Positions 54,654-64,000 of a stretch of DNA of 64,000 nt are shown here, piece after piece. Numbering within the stretch: the stretch's first letter is position 1; every line of letters starts with the position of its first letter. Source of the DNA: Anthopleura xanthogrammica (lineage: Eukaryota > Cnidaria > Anthozoa > Actiniaria > Actiniidae); the NCBI GenBank assembly GCA_964019055.1, contig OZ025212.1:11375391-11439390 (forward strand), in the 5' to 3' direction. A program made the position numbers and the translations under genes. Under the pieces are notes generated by a model. The model had not been told where the DNA came from. It worked only from the letters and a program-made list of their open reading frames with translations, and made no database searches.

Positions 54654-54739
54654 CATAAGAAAGGGAGGACATTTTTTTGACCCTAAACTGATACATTAAT
54701 TGTTGCTTTTAAGTTTATAGAGAAGTATGTGTTAATTTT

Positions 54740-54887
54740 CATTTAGAGTGATTTTCCTTGGACCGTGAAATATAGTAAACTGATAGAGGTTAGTAGACAC
54801 TAATTCCATTATCTTTTGTGTCTATATGACTATTGTATAGACTAACTACTCGTAACTTTCACGGTCAGAGGAAAATAACTCTAAATG
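54740..54887. mobile_element. MITE, family C-like
   Basis: CATTTAGAGTGATTTTCC pairs with GGAAAATAACTCTAAATG, next to GGACCGTGAAA / TTTCACGGTC. The interior (AATTCCATTATCTTTTGTG) resembles that of family C copy 2, so it is probably a diverged relative. Confidence 0.7.
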
Positions 54888-56016
54888 GCGAACTGAAGTT
54901 TCATGACTAGACATGCAGCATTTACTTCAAATTGAATGTATGTGTAGTAAAACTTTCATTTGATAGTTCAAATGAATCTGCGCGCACTAGTACTTTAGCA
55001 TCAAATCTGAGAGAAACTTGGCAAATAAACATGTTTTGATTTTTTTGTGACATCTTATTTTTCATGAAGAGATGAAGACTTATATAAAGCACCAATTAGT
55101 TTTTAGGTACAAAAACTCTGATCTTAGATTTCGTAAAATATATCTTTTAACTTTGTTTTCCCACTGTGTTTGGACTTGTGTTTGGACTGTGTCTGTGTCT
55201 TTAACATATGTTGACCACTTCCTTCCAATTATCCTTGAAAACTGTTACTGTGCGACTACTAAATCAAACTTAAAATGGGCCACCTTCATTCTGATCAAGC
55301 GATAAGGAAATTCCAGTGACTTAGATAGCCATTTTCACATGGGAATTTCTTTATTGTCCACAATCAGAATGAATTCGACCTGTCATAAATTTGATTAACG
55401 GAAGCCAAAATGCCAGACATCTGGAGTTGGTAGGTTGCAGAAATATGAAAAACGCTGTAAGTAAAATGCTAGAAACAATCTTATAGTTTAACTAAATTAA
55501 AACATTGCATGTGTATGCATTGTAATATCAATTTTTCTAAAAACTATAAAACAATCCAGATTATTTCAAATAAAATAAATTGAAATTTTGTATTTATTTT
55601 AAGAGGAAATGTTTTGGGTAGAGCATGTCATACATTCACAGTAGAGTGAAAACACAATCCTTGAAAAAGGAATAAATATACAGCTATTTTAAAAGAGGTT
55701 GCAATACTGTATTTTTGGATCATATTTATTTTATTTTTAGTGCATTCTATCCAAAACAGAACACCAGGTACATATAGAAAGCTAATCGCTGTATATTTAC
55801 TTTTTATTTCAAATTAATGAGACCCACAATGCCCTTTGATCTTGGAATGCAGCGTTTTTCAAAAAATATCAATTTTTTGAAATAAAGAAATATAGGTATT
55901 TCATTAATAATCATATAATAAAATATGTTGCTTGGCTACTTTTGGGGCCATAAAGATAAGTTTAGCCAAGTTTCAAGTCATTTCCAATTTTCATTGATTT
56001 TCATCCAAGTGCCCCT

Positions 56017-56368
56017 TTACAGTCAAAACGGCTCAAATGCACCTCCTAGGCTCTATTAATGAATTTATTATTCGAATATTAAGTTGATTATTCACTCTGA
56101 GGTTTCATTAAAAAATCCAGAATCCAAACTTCACATTCATTTTACAACTAAAATTCTAAGGGATGCCTTTCTGGGAAGTTTTTTTTACCTTGGCATTGCA
56201 ATTGTCGAAGAATCAAAATTAAAACTCAGGTAGATAATAATTATCTACCTGAGTTTTAATTTTGATTCTTCGACAATTATTTATTTTCAAGTTTGGAGTC
56301 AGAGTGAAAAATTCAAATAATAAATTCATTAATGGATTCTAGGGGCTTATTGAGCCATTTGACTGTAA
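56017..56368. mobile_element. 350-bp inverted-repeat element with perfect inner palindrome
   Basis: Outer ends TTACAGTCAAAACGGCTCAA and GAGCCATTTGACTGTAA pair imperfectly (with TAATGAATTTATTATTCGAA against TTCAAATAATAAATTCATTA inside). The core 56200-56278 is a perfect palindrome: two 39-bp arms around one base. It lies just downstream of the THUMPD3 stop codon. Confidence 0.85.
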
Positions 56369-56444
56369 GTGCTAGCTATAGGAATAGCTGCGAACACACC
56401 CTAGTGCTACTACGTACAGTACTACACTGGTCTACATTAGGCAT

Positions 56445-58802
56445 CTAAAAACATTTGTCAGTTCTTGTAAGCACATAAACCCCAGCTTGTAACCCTCCCA
56501 TGTTAATCCACAAAGTTGTCTTCACTTTCCACCACTGTGAAACCCGATGTAAAGTCTTTTTCATCACTTTCTTGTCCTGCGTCAGAATGACAGCACGACC
56601 TGTTTTGGGTGGACAAACCCTGGCCATTTCAGTCAAAGCCTTGGGGTACAATGTCCAGTTGAGCTGTCGTGAACCACTTTTCTTGCCAAATGGCATGTCT
56701 GTTACCATTACATCAACTGTACTGGTCCTTAAGGGTAGGTTACATGTGTCCCACTGGTAGATATCTTGTGGAAAACACCTTTATAGAAACAAAAGGAAGA
56801 AAATAATATTTTTTCCCATTTCAGAGTTTTGAGTTGATTCCATATCAATAGAATGTTTCTTTTCAAGGGCTACTGTTAAATAAAGAAATTATACTCTAGG
56901 GAATGACACATGGTCTAAAATGGAAAACATTACAACAAGGTAAAAAGGTCTATTCATGCTGTCATGAAATACTCGAAGCCAGAACAGTCATAATATCAAT
57001 ACACATTAGACATCAAATACAGAAGAAACACTGCTCATGGTCACTATTAAAATAGAAACTATTACTCATTAGAAAAAACCTACTAATGGTCTATCACCAA
57101 TCGAGCCCTGTGATTGGCTGAGCTACTAGGGGTCTATTAGTGATAGACCTCTAGTAGCGAAAAGCGCCGGTTTTGAAAACCAAAAAATATATATTTAAAG
57201 CAAAATCCAAAACTTTTTGCATCCTTTTATTGGACCGATTAGTAGGTTTTTACTAAAACAATTAGACCTCTCGCCCTCATGGCCTACGAGTCAATAGCCC
57301 ATTCGGCCTTCGGCCTCATGGGCTATTGACTCGTAGACCATTCGGACTCGAGGACTAATTGTTAATTAACAATTTTAATTATATTTCATGGATTAAGTGT
57401 CTATACAAGGTCAGAAGAATTTGAAAGCACGAAGAAAAAGAAACAAAAGCGTGAGTGCATTATTCATATACCTCTTTTCATCTTTTGAGATGCAGTTCAA
57501 GTTAGCCAGAACTCTTGCAGTGGCCAGTTCATGATTATCACCACAAAAATAAGCTGCCAAAGGCCAGTTGAGGATACCTTCTATTGGTATGGACCCTCCT
57601 CCACACATTGGGTCACAGACTATGTCGCCTGCAAGTATAAAGTTATTACAGATATAGACGTCCCCTTGCATATGATGTCAAAGCAGCTCAATTTGGAGGA
57701 CAAAACAAAAGAATTTCAATCTCCTGTGAATTGGAAACCTATTGTTTTGTCCTCAAAATTGAGCTGCATTCCTACGTGCGGCAAGGGGTCTATCGAGAGG
57801 TTTCAAAAAAGTCATGTTGTACAAGTAGGACAGGAACAATATTATGCCTTTGTTTAGTAGAGAAGATTTCTCTTGTTTTGCCCTACAATATGGCTGCCAT
57901 AATATGGCATTTTATGGTAAAATTTTGATTGAGTAGGAAACACAAACAAGGGGGGGGGGGCTATAGCCCTCCTAGCCCCACTGTCTCCGTGGTCCCTGCA
58001 CACAAACCTTGTTTCGGCTACCTGTGCATACAATAACAGAATATTGATCATACTAACCAGGATTGATGCACGCCAAGTGTAGAAGACAATAGGCTATTGA
58101 GGACTTTAGAGTTGTTGGACCAAAATGTTGTATATTTCTCTTTCCTAAAGACTGCCGAGTAAGAGCAATACCAATTACCAAGTTGTTATTAGTAATGTTC
58201 AGCAGTACCTCAATATCTGCATTTGATAAGTCCACGCGCCAGTGAAATAAATCATTTAATGACCCTCCAAAGCTTGCCGCAGCCTCCACAGATGAAAAAC
58301 TGTGCTTTGATCCTGTTCTAGAACAAGTTACACGAAAGCTTGGAAGGAATGATATGTCTTCAGCATTCTTAGAAACACTGTTATTACATATACTATCATC
58401 TTGATCATCATCATTAGCATCAGCAGCATTGATATCACATGGTTTCTCAACTAGTTTCAAAGGTCCTTGATAGTTTGTACAATCCTTCCATATTTCCAGA
58501 CCTTGATTCCAATCAATGTCATTCACAAGTTGATAGAGCCTTTTCAGCACAGCTTCCTTGTCCTCGTGGCTGTTACTGATGCCAAAATCTTCCACCTTCT
58601 CCACAACTACGAATAAGTGCTCGATTGAACGCAATTTTTTAGCTTTTTGGACAGATTCTACAGGAATTTTAAAGTATATTTTCCCCTGTTTCTTCGTTGG
58701 TTTGCAGTTGAGCTTATCCGTGCATTCTGAAGTCGCTATTGCTTCAAATCCAGTCACAACTGTCCCACACAAAACACACGTGCAACACTCTTCGTCCGCC
58801 AT
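56445..58802 (-). CDS. THUMPD3: THUMP domain-containing tRNA guanine-N2 methyltransferase
   Basis: Three exons on the minus strand: 58802-58058, 57628-57472, 56778-56445 (411 residues; human 507, with a longer linker). THUMPD3 with TRMT112 makes N2-methylguanosine in tRNAs. Seen: VVTGFEAIATSE at the start (as in human PTGFEQTAADE), THUMP-type segments KIYFKIPVESV and LRSIEHLFVVV, FRVTCSRTGSKHSFSS, the HFGPTTLKSSIAY motif, then the Rossmann methyltransferase with SAM motif DPMCGGGSIPIEG and catalytic motif VTDMPFGKK (human VTDLPFGKR). The stop at 56445 follows VYVLTRTDKCF, where human continues about 20 residues. The start codon lies in CAAGATGGCGGA, nearly a perfect TISU element. MITEs fill both introns. 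Confidence 0.95.
57060..57365. repeat. Dispersed repeat in THUMPD3 intron 2
   Basis: Contains ATTAGTAGGTTTTTACTAAA and CAATTAGACCTCTCG, inverse to 4424-4545. It also holds an internal hairpin (CGAGTCAATAGCCCAT / ATGGGCTATTGACTCG) around a CGGCCTTCGGCC core. Confidence 0.65.
57654..57792. mobile_element. MITE family A, copy 4, THUMPD3 intron 1
   Basis: ATAGACGTCCCCTTGCA and GGCAAGGGGTCTAT ends with the shared CAGCTCAATTTGGAGG interior. It starts only about 25 bp from the exon 2 boundary (57628). Confidence 0.85.
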
Positions 58803-58806
58803 CTTG
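58795..58806 (-). promoter_or_regulatory. TISU-like start element of THUMPD3
   Basis: On the minus strand CAAGATGGCGGA spans the start codon. It matches 11 of 12 positions of the published TISU consensus (SAASATGGCGGC), which directs initiation on very short leaders and overlaps YY1 binding sites. If used, transcription starts only a few bases upstream. Confidence 0.6.
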
Positions 58807-58909
58807 TCTAAAGAAATTCAATCAATAATAAGTCGACAGAAGTCGATAACCGGTCGAAAGACGAGAGACCGGTCGAAACGTACAAAACCGGTTTGTACAC
58901 AGGCAGCCC

Positions 58910-59188
58910 AAGCAATACATTTGATACGGTCTCTGTGATTTTTATAGGAAATATTAAAAAAACGAAAAGAAGAACTCAACAAGTGGTTTCTTTGACACAG
59001 AAAGTCGTATTTCAGCGTTTTTCTTCCCTTTTAAAACTGCCAATTCTCAAAGCTTGGGTTGCCTGTGGACTATTGCTATTACGAGGAACGCCTGATGATT
59101 TCGAACAAACGAAAAGGAAGAAAGATGGGGTTGCTAGTAAAATGAAGGCAAAAAAGCACTTTAAAGGATGAAGAAGATAAATTGAAAA
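58910..59188. repeat. 270-bp direct duplication, copy 1
   Basis: From AGCAATACATTTGATACGGT to AAGAAGATAAATTGAAAA this matches 62570-62839 closely, in direct orientation 3.65 kb apart. Differences include a few indels, so any open frame is not shared. It contains GGGTTGCCTGTGG, a variant of a motif found several times in the window. It begins 108 bp upstream of the THUMPD3 ATG. Confidence 0.9.
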
Positions 59189-60889
59189 CTATAAAACAAT
59201 CCAGATTATTTCAAATAAGATAAATTGAAATTTTTGGCACTTAATATTATGACATAATATGTTATTTATACAGTATATATACTGTAACATTTTAAGCCGT
59301 TTTCTCAGTATGTAATATTATATCATTACTACTAAAATTCGGCCATAATGATCATATACTGTGACATTTTAGGCCGTTAGTTAGTCGCACAAAATTTTCC
59401 TAATTAAGTATCGTGGTCGGGGTCCCCTGAAATCTGCCACTAACTTTAATCGCACAAAATTTTAAGGAAAAAAAAGTTGAAGCTTGTCAAGCCTATTAAA
59501 AGCTTTTTTCTGGAGCTTTTCAAGCTATCTAATTTTCAAAGTCGTTGCCAACCACGAAAAGATGTTTGATATTCAAAGCAAAATATAGATAGAAATCAGT
59601 TAAAGCCTAGGATTGTATCGAAGAAATAGCCAAAAAAAATGTGAATATTCTGTTGCTAGGAGTATATTTCCATTGGTATTTATGAGCACTTTAAACAAAA
59701 CTCGAACTGTCCTAACTATCTGAAATTGTTTTGAGTGTAACAAAGTAATTTCATTGATTAAGACACGCGTAACTAAATTTCTCAAGTGTAACGCAGAATG
59801 CCAATTTTCTTAAAGCAAATCTGAAAAAGAAATGTCTTAGGTGCTTTGCCAAAACCATTCTTTAAGTGCCGTCAGAGCCGTTGGCAAAGTGTCCAGCCAG
59901 TAATCTAACCATCCAGCCAGAAACTACCAGATGGTGTAGTCTAAAGCTCATTTACTTAAAAAAAAAAAATTACTAGCAGCTGTAATAAATGATAGATATG
60001 TCGTGATATTTAGATAGAATTTAAAAGGACAGTTTCTTAAAGTCAACAAAACACATTTTCTGTTCTTATAGCGTTTGTATTTACTTAGATCGAAAAACAT
60101 TTTTGAAGTCGGTTCCGTTAAAATACGAAGCGAGAGGCTGCAAATTATGAAAAGGTATTCATGAACAATTTTGTTTGGGAATAAAGCATTCTAATAACAC
60201 TTTGGGGATAATGAGGGCTGTGAATATTTCCCGCCAATTCATGAATGAAATACCATGGTTACTAAATAAACAGCAAAACTTGGACTCAAAATCTCAAGAA
60301 ATTCTATACTTTGCTTTCAAGAAACAAGTATAAAACGGTTGAAAATATATTTTAAGATGTCTCGAAAAGTACCGATGACAAAGTCGACGAAAATCGTCAC
60401 CAAAAACACATCATTGGATTTGAATATCGATCGTGCTCAAGATATAATTATAACTTCTAGGACTCAATCTTAGATAATTTTTTCGATAGCATTAAGCTGT
60501 TGACATACGAAACAATCTTGGTACTCATTCAGAAAACAGGGGTTTAAGACATATGAAAACACTGAATTCAATTGATTTTAAATTGATATTTTCACATGAG
60601 ATAAGCTGTCGGCCGCGCGCATGTTTGTCATCTAGGTAGTCATAGACTGAGTCGACTCAGACCTTTAATGTAGGCGGGTGTTAGTGGGATATAAAGCACT
60701 ATCACAAAAGTTTATCATACTTCTATAAATTACACTTCTCTGATATAGTAATACTTGGAAGACTGCCGGATTAGAAGCAGACTGAAAACAGGTAAAATAT
60801 TGTTTCCTCTTCTTCTGAAAATCTAGATAAAGTTTGCTGTTAAAAAAGCTGGTCGCAGACAAAAAAGGAGCACTAAATTCTAATTCGAT

Positions 60890-61085
60890 CTGTGAGTTGG
60901 TCCTGCCCTGACTTAGATCAGCCCAGAGGTTGTTTCAGGGTTGGATCTGTGGTTTAGAGTGCCCTGACTTAGATCAGCCCAGAGGTTGTTTCAGGGTTGG
61001 ATCTGTGATTTAGAGTGTCCTGACTTAGATCAGCCCAGTGGTTGTTTCAGGGTTGGATCTGTGGTTAAAAGTGCCCTGACCTCAA
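60890..61085. repeat. About 62-bp tandem repeat, three copies
   Basis: Units with CCTGACTTAGATCAGCCCAG and GGTTGTTTCAGGGTTGGATC recur three times. A related single unit (TGATCAGACAAGCAGTTGTTTTAGAG) appears at about 17780, so the unit is part of a dispersed family. Confidence 0.85.
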
Positions 61086-61560
61086 AGTTTGACTTTGAGC
61101 TAGACGATGTTTCGAGGCTCATGAATAAAATTTGAAGGTTTTGTAGTATTTTGTTTAAAGATTTTTCACAAAAATCAAAGTTAAGTCAGTTTTTACTTTC
61201 CTCACCTCAAGTCTCTTTACATTACAAAAATATATTCTCCTAAACTGCAATTACAAAATGGACTCGTTGATTAATATTCTCCGAAAAATGCTTTCCGAGT
61301 TTGCGAAGCCGAGTCTTTACGATGAATTTCCTTTGGTTAAATTTTGAAAAACTGACAAATTCCCTTTTTTACCTGATTGTTCTTTGAAGTCGGAATTTGC
61401 TTATCATTTTTAAATCTTGAATCTCCCTTTTGGATTTTAATTTAACGCTTCATCAAAATCTAAGTAAATACGATAAGAATCAAAGTGTGAAAATTTAACT
61501 CATCTTTTTAGGTTTTTGCTTTAGAAACTAGAAAGTTTGCCCGCTCTCATCGACGTTTAC

Positions 61561-62010
61561 TATAGGGGACCGATCGTTTATTACGCCCCGGGGGGGGGGG
61601 GAGGGGGGGCGGTGGAAATACCAGGGGGGTACGTTTTTAAAAATCAGTGAAAATTGGGGGGTACAGTTGTAAAATTGCAAGAATATACTTAAGAAAATGT
61701 AAATGTACAAGAATATATTCAAACAAAAACAGGTATTCGGACCCAAGCTAAGGAGGGTTGTTGGGGAAAGGGAGAGAGGTAGTTTAAGAAATGTGTAATT
61801 TTTTAACTACTGTATAATGAATGGTATGATATATATAAAGAATCGAGAAAAGATTAATTGTGAGTGACGGCAACGTTAAAAGTGTTAAAAGAGGGGGGGG
61901 GGGGGTACGTTTTCCATTTAACAGTTTTAAAGCGGGGGTACAAATCTCATTTCATTTTTTTGTGAAGAAACCACCGCCCCCCCTGGGGCGTAATAAACGA
62001 TCGGTCCCTA
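61561..62010. mobile_element. 450-bp inverted-repeat element with G-rich ends
   Basis: AGGGACCGATCGTTTATTAC pairs with GTAATAAACGATCGGTCCCT; inside each end is a CGCCCC and G/C homopolymer run, then a repeated GGTACGTTTT segment. TA flanks both ends. No coding capacity. Confidence 0.85.
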
Positions 62011-62569
62011 GCAACAACAACAAAAATGCTTTTTTAAGTTTCCCAAAGAAGCTAGCTACGTAGATATTGAAATACAACATTCGAAAACAATTAAAGGCTG
62101 GCGTGAAAAGAAATTAAATTCTTAGAAGGGAAGAGTAAATAATTTCAGTTGACCTGTTTACCGGCTTGTCTTAATCATCTTATTAATATCCTATGTTTGC
62201 TCGTGTTATCACGCTTTTGCACGCGCAAACCACGCATTTTGCGTCATCATGAATCGACCAATGAAACAAAAGGACATACAAGGATCACGTGGCAAAGGCG
62301 TGAAGTTCTTCGACTTTGTACTCGGTGGACCAATGTACGTCAGTCATCGCAAAGTAGCCAATGAAGATCAAGGAAATATACGTGCAAGGGATATGTGGCC
62401 TTATTTGTTAGTACGACGAACATGGCTGCCATTTCTCTTTGCTTTCACTCTCTTGGAAATGATTATAGGGACAATAAATAAACTTTTGCGCATGCGATTC
62501 ACCCTATCAATTTTTTTTCGTGTTTTTCGCATATGAAAAGAAATTTCTTCAGCATACCTTTGTGAGACT

Positions 62570-62839
62570 AAGCAATACATTTGATACGGTCTCTGTGTTT
62601 TTTATAGGAGATATTAAAAAACGAAGAGAAGAACTCAACAAGTGGTTTTTTGACACAGAAAGTCGTATTTCAGCGTTTTTCTTCCCTTTTAAAACTGCCA
62701 ATTCTCAAAGCTTGGGTTGCCTGTGGACTATTGCTATTACGAGGAACGCCTGATGATTTCGAACAAACAAAAACGAAGAAAATGGGGTTAGAATGAAGGC
62801 AAAAAAGCTCTTTAAAGGATGAAGAAGATAAATTGAAAA
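62570..62839. repeat. 270-bp direct duplication, copy 2
   Basis: Close copy of 58910-59188. It ends 6 bp before the ATG at 62846, so the 70-residue gene has this sequence as its immediate upstream region. Confidence 0.9.
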
Positions 62840-62845
62840 TAGAAC

Positions 62846-63144
62846 ATGGATAAGTTAGAGTATTATCGCGAACTAGAGAGAGAACAGCAAGATCTTGAAA
62901 GAAGTATTAAAAGGCGAACTGGTCGAATTGAGGAACTCGTGCAAGACATCGCATCTTTGAAGGAGGTAGCTAGTTTACTTGATATTTCTTCTGTCAAAGG
63001 AGAAAAGACATTTTTATGATTTATGTTTTTATGTTTTCTTATTTCTTTTAGTATCTACACATGTATAGAACTAGCAAGGAATGGCTCGCCAGTGGACAAG
63101 GGGCAGACGGGAAGTTTGTTTCTGATGCTGAAATAAATAAATAA
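62846..63144 (+). CDS. Small two-exon coiled-coil protein, family not recognised
   Basis: Exons 62846-62965 and 63052-63144 join in phase 0 over an 86-bp GT-AG intron to give 70 residues. Residues 1-45 are highly charged with a heptad-like pattern (LEYYRELEREQQDLERSIKR), predicted coiled coil; the rest is YLHMYRTSKEWLASGQGADG and a short polar tail. The good splice sites, lack of low complexity and strong amphipathic pattern support a real gene, but two short exons can be joined by chance. I do not recognise the family. It could also be the first exons of a longer gene if the TAA at 63142 is bypassed. Confidence 0.6.
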
Positions 63145-63295
63145 CTATATATCCAAAATGAAACTGCAGCTACGGCTACTTGTATGGTCTTCGAAAATTG
63201 CCAGAAAACAGTAAAATTTCCTGATTTCCAAATCAGTTTACATGAATCTTAGCCCATTCTATTGTTATCTATTTCCAACCGTAGCACCTGATTCA

Positions 63296-63570
63296 TTATA
63301 AATGAATCAAAGTATTTATTTGTTGAAATGTTTCTGTAAATATTTTTGGCAGAGCTTTCTCTTTCTTATACGTTTCATTCAGTGTCGTAGAAGAGGGAAT
63401 TCCTATCGTACTACAAAAGCCGTTCACTGACTCACAGATTAGATATTGAATTGTGACCGACTCATTCCCATAACTTAGTGCCACTTCCAGGTGTGTGGGA
63501 AAATATGAAATACGAAGTTCTGATTCGTTGTTGAACTTATGAGTTATTAATGAGATTGCTAACAAATCAC
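63296..63570 (-). CDS. Possible terminal exon of a minus-strand gene
   Basis: A 95-codon open frame ends TAA at 63296 and has a balanced, non-repetitive composition (SELRISYFPTHLEVALSYGN, then VTIQYLICESVNGFC). GATTTGTTAG at its upstream side (about 63555) could be a splice acceptor. If real, the rest of the gene lies upstream, toward or beyond the right edge. No family recognised. Confidence 0.3.
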
Positions 63571-63599
63571 AGTAAAACCACATGAAGTGACTTCATGTT

Positions 63600-64000
63600 A
63601 AGAGTTCGAAAGGACAGGTATAAACGAATGCACAAGTATTAATAATAAATTACTTAAATCAACTGGTAGAACGAACTTAACATTTTACCTGGTAATTGGT
63701 AGTATCGCGGTTCTCCTATAAAAGTTTGGTTATAAGGGAGAGAGTCGCCAATATAAACCCGAATTGGCGGCTCAAAATCGCAATAAGTTATAATGATTTA
63801 TATATAATGTTTACTTTTCTGTAAGGAAAAGACACAAATATGACTTGATCGTATTCAAGAAGCTTATTCATTTTCACCGTACTTCACTAACACTTGAATA
63901 TCAGACCTATATTTATACGAAAACTAAGCTATTTCTAGAAAGTATTTACATTTCTTATTACGAAATTATTTACGTATAAGGTCTAGCTGGCATGAGTTTT
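63600..64000. other. Right edge, nothing recognised
   Basis: AT-rich sequence without a convincing open frame. GTCGCCAATATAAACCCG followed by AATTGGCGG at about 63745 is a small imperfect inverted pair. Nothing else can be supported. Confidence 0.4.

Larger units (their letters stand above)
54048..56016. other. Intergenic, two MITEs and no gene
   Basis: Holds the family B element at 54568 and a family C-like element at 54740. A 50-bp stretch at 55540-55590 (CTATAAAACAATCCAGATTA) recurs at 59184-59235. Remaining sequence is AT-rich; no open frame looks coding. Confidence 0.5.
59189..62569. other. Intergenic region, repeats only
   Basis: No gene recognised. It holds a roughly 62-bp tandem repeat (60890-61085), an inverted-repeat element (61561-62010) and a promoter-like stretch with an NRF1 palindrome TGCGCATGCG (62487-62496). 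An open frame from 62249 (95 codons) spans that promoter-like area but shows no family resemblance. Confidence 0.5.

Noticed and set aside
62249..62536. 95-codon frame starting MNRPMKQKDIQ
   Set aside because: No recognisable family or splice partner; it overlaps an NRF1-containing promoter-like stretch.

Overview
This is eukaryotic, intron-rich, AT-leaning DNA from an animal, most likely an anthozoan cnidarian (sea anemone or coral). Every multi-exon gene can be joined with GT-AG introns in frame, the proteins match animal housekeeping families, and the non-coding DNA is full of short inverted-repeat elements and a tRNA-derived SINE of a kind I associate with anthozoan genomes. The species call is inference. 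No bacterial operons, CRISPR arrays, rRNA genes or free-standing tRNA genes were seen.

Layout. 1-1020: two satellite blocks (69-bp unit, then a 7-bp unit that changes sequence once). 2.5-8.0 kb: a 10-exon gene for a 1016-residue protein with an N-terminal Cys/His cluster, coiled coil, long transposase-like or DUF6589-like middle, RING-H2-like finger, acidic run and C-terminal C2H2 finger. 9199-14755: a 5.56-kb fold-back element with 10-bp minisatellite arms, a LINE-fragment loop and an exact 8-bp target duplication, inserted 65 bp upstream of the next start codon. 14829-47922: ANAPC1 (APC/C subunit 1), reconstructed as 60 exons and 1887 residues. 48068-49639: intronless POLE2 (DNA polymerase epsilon subunit 2). 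51315-53859: evectin-like PH-domain protein. 58802-56445 (minus): THUMPD3 (tRNA guanine-N2 methyltransferase). 62846-63144: a two-exon gene for a 70-residue coiled-coil protein.

Functional reading. ANAPC1 (cell-cycle ubiquitin ligase scaffold) and POLE2 (replicative polymerase) lie head-to-tail with 145 bp between stop and start. An E2F-type site lies just before the POLE2 ATG and an E2F-like core lies in the ANAPC1 promoter, now separated from its gene by the fold-back element. POLE2, THUMPD3 and the ANAPC1 leader all carry an AANATGGCKGAC (TISU/YY1-like) element at or near the start.

Most unusual signal. Inside ANAPC1, five near-identical tandem arrays (33.4, 36.6, 37.7, 41.0 and 42.1 kb) each span an exon-intron boundary and so multiply one splice site 2 to 8 times. 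Three arrays fall on exons encoding PC repeats. The array at 40952-41553 is completely in frame: eight equivalent 5' splice sites 69 bp apart could add 0 to 7 extra copies of a 23-residue PC-repeat segment. Other points of note are three hairpin elements with 9-bp target duplications (one nested in another element) and a perfect 39-bp-arm palindrome at 56.2 kb.
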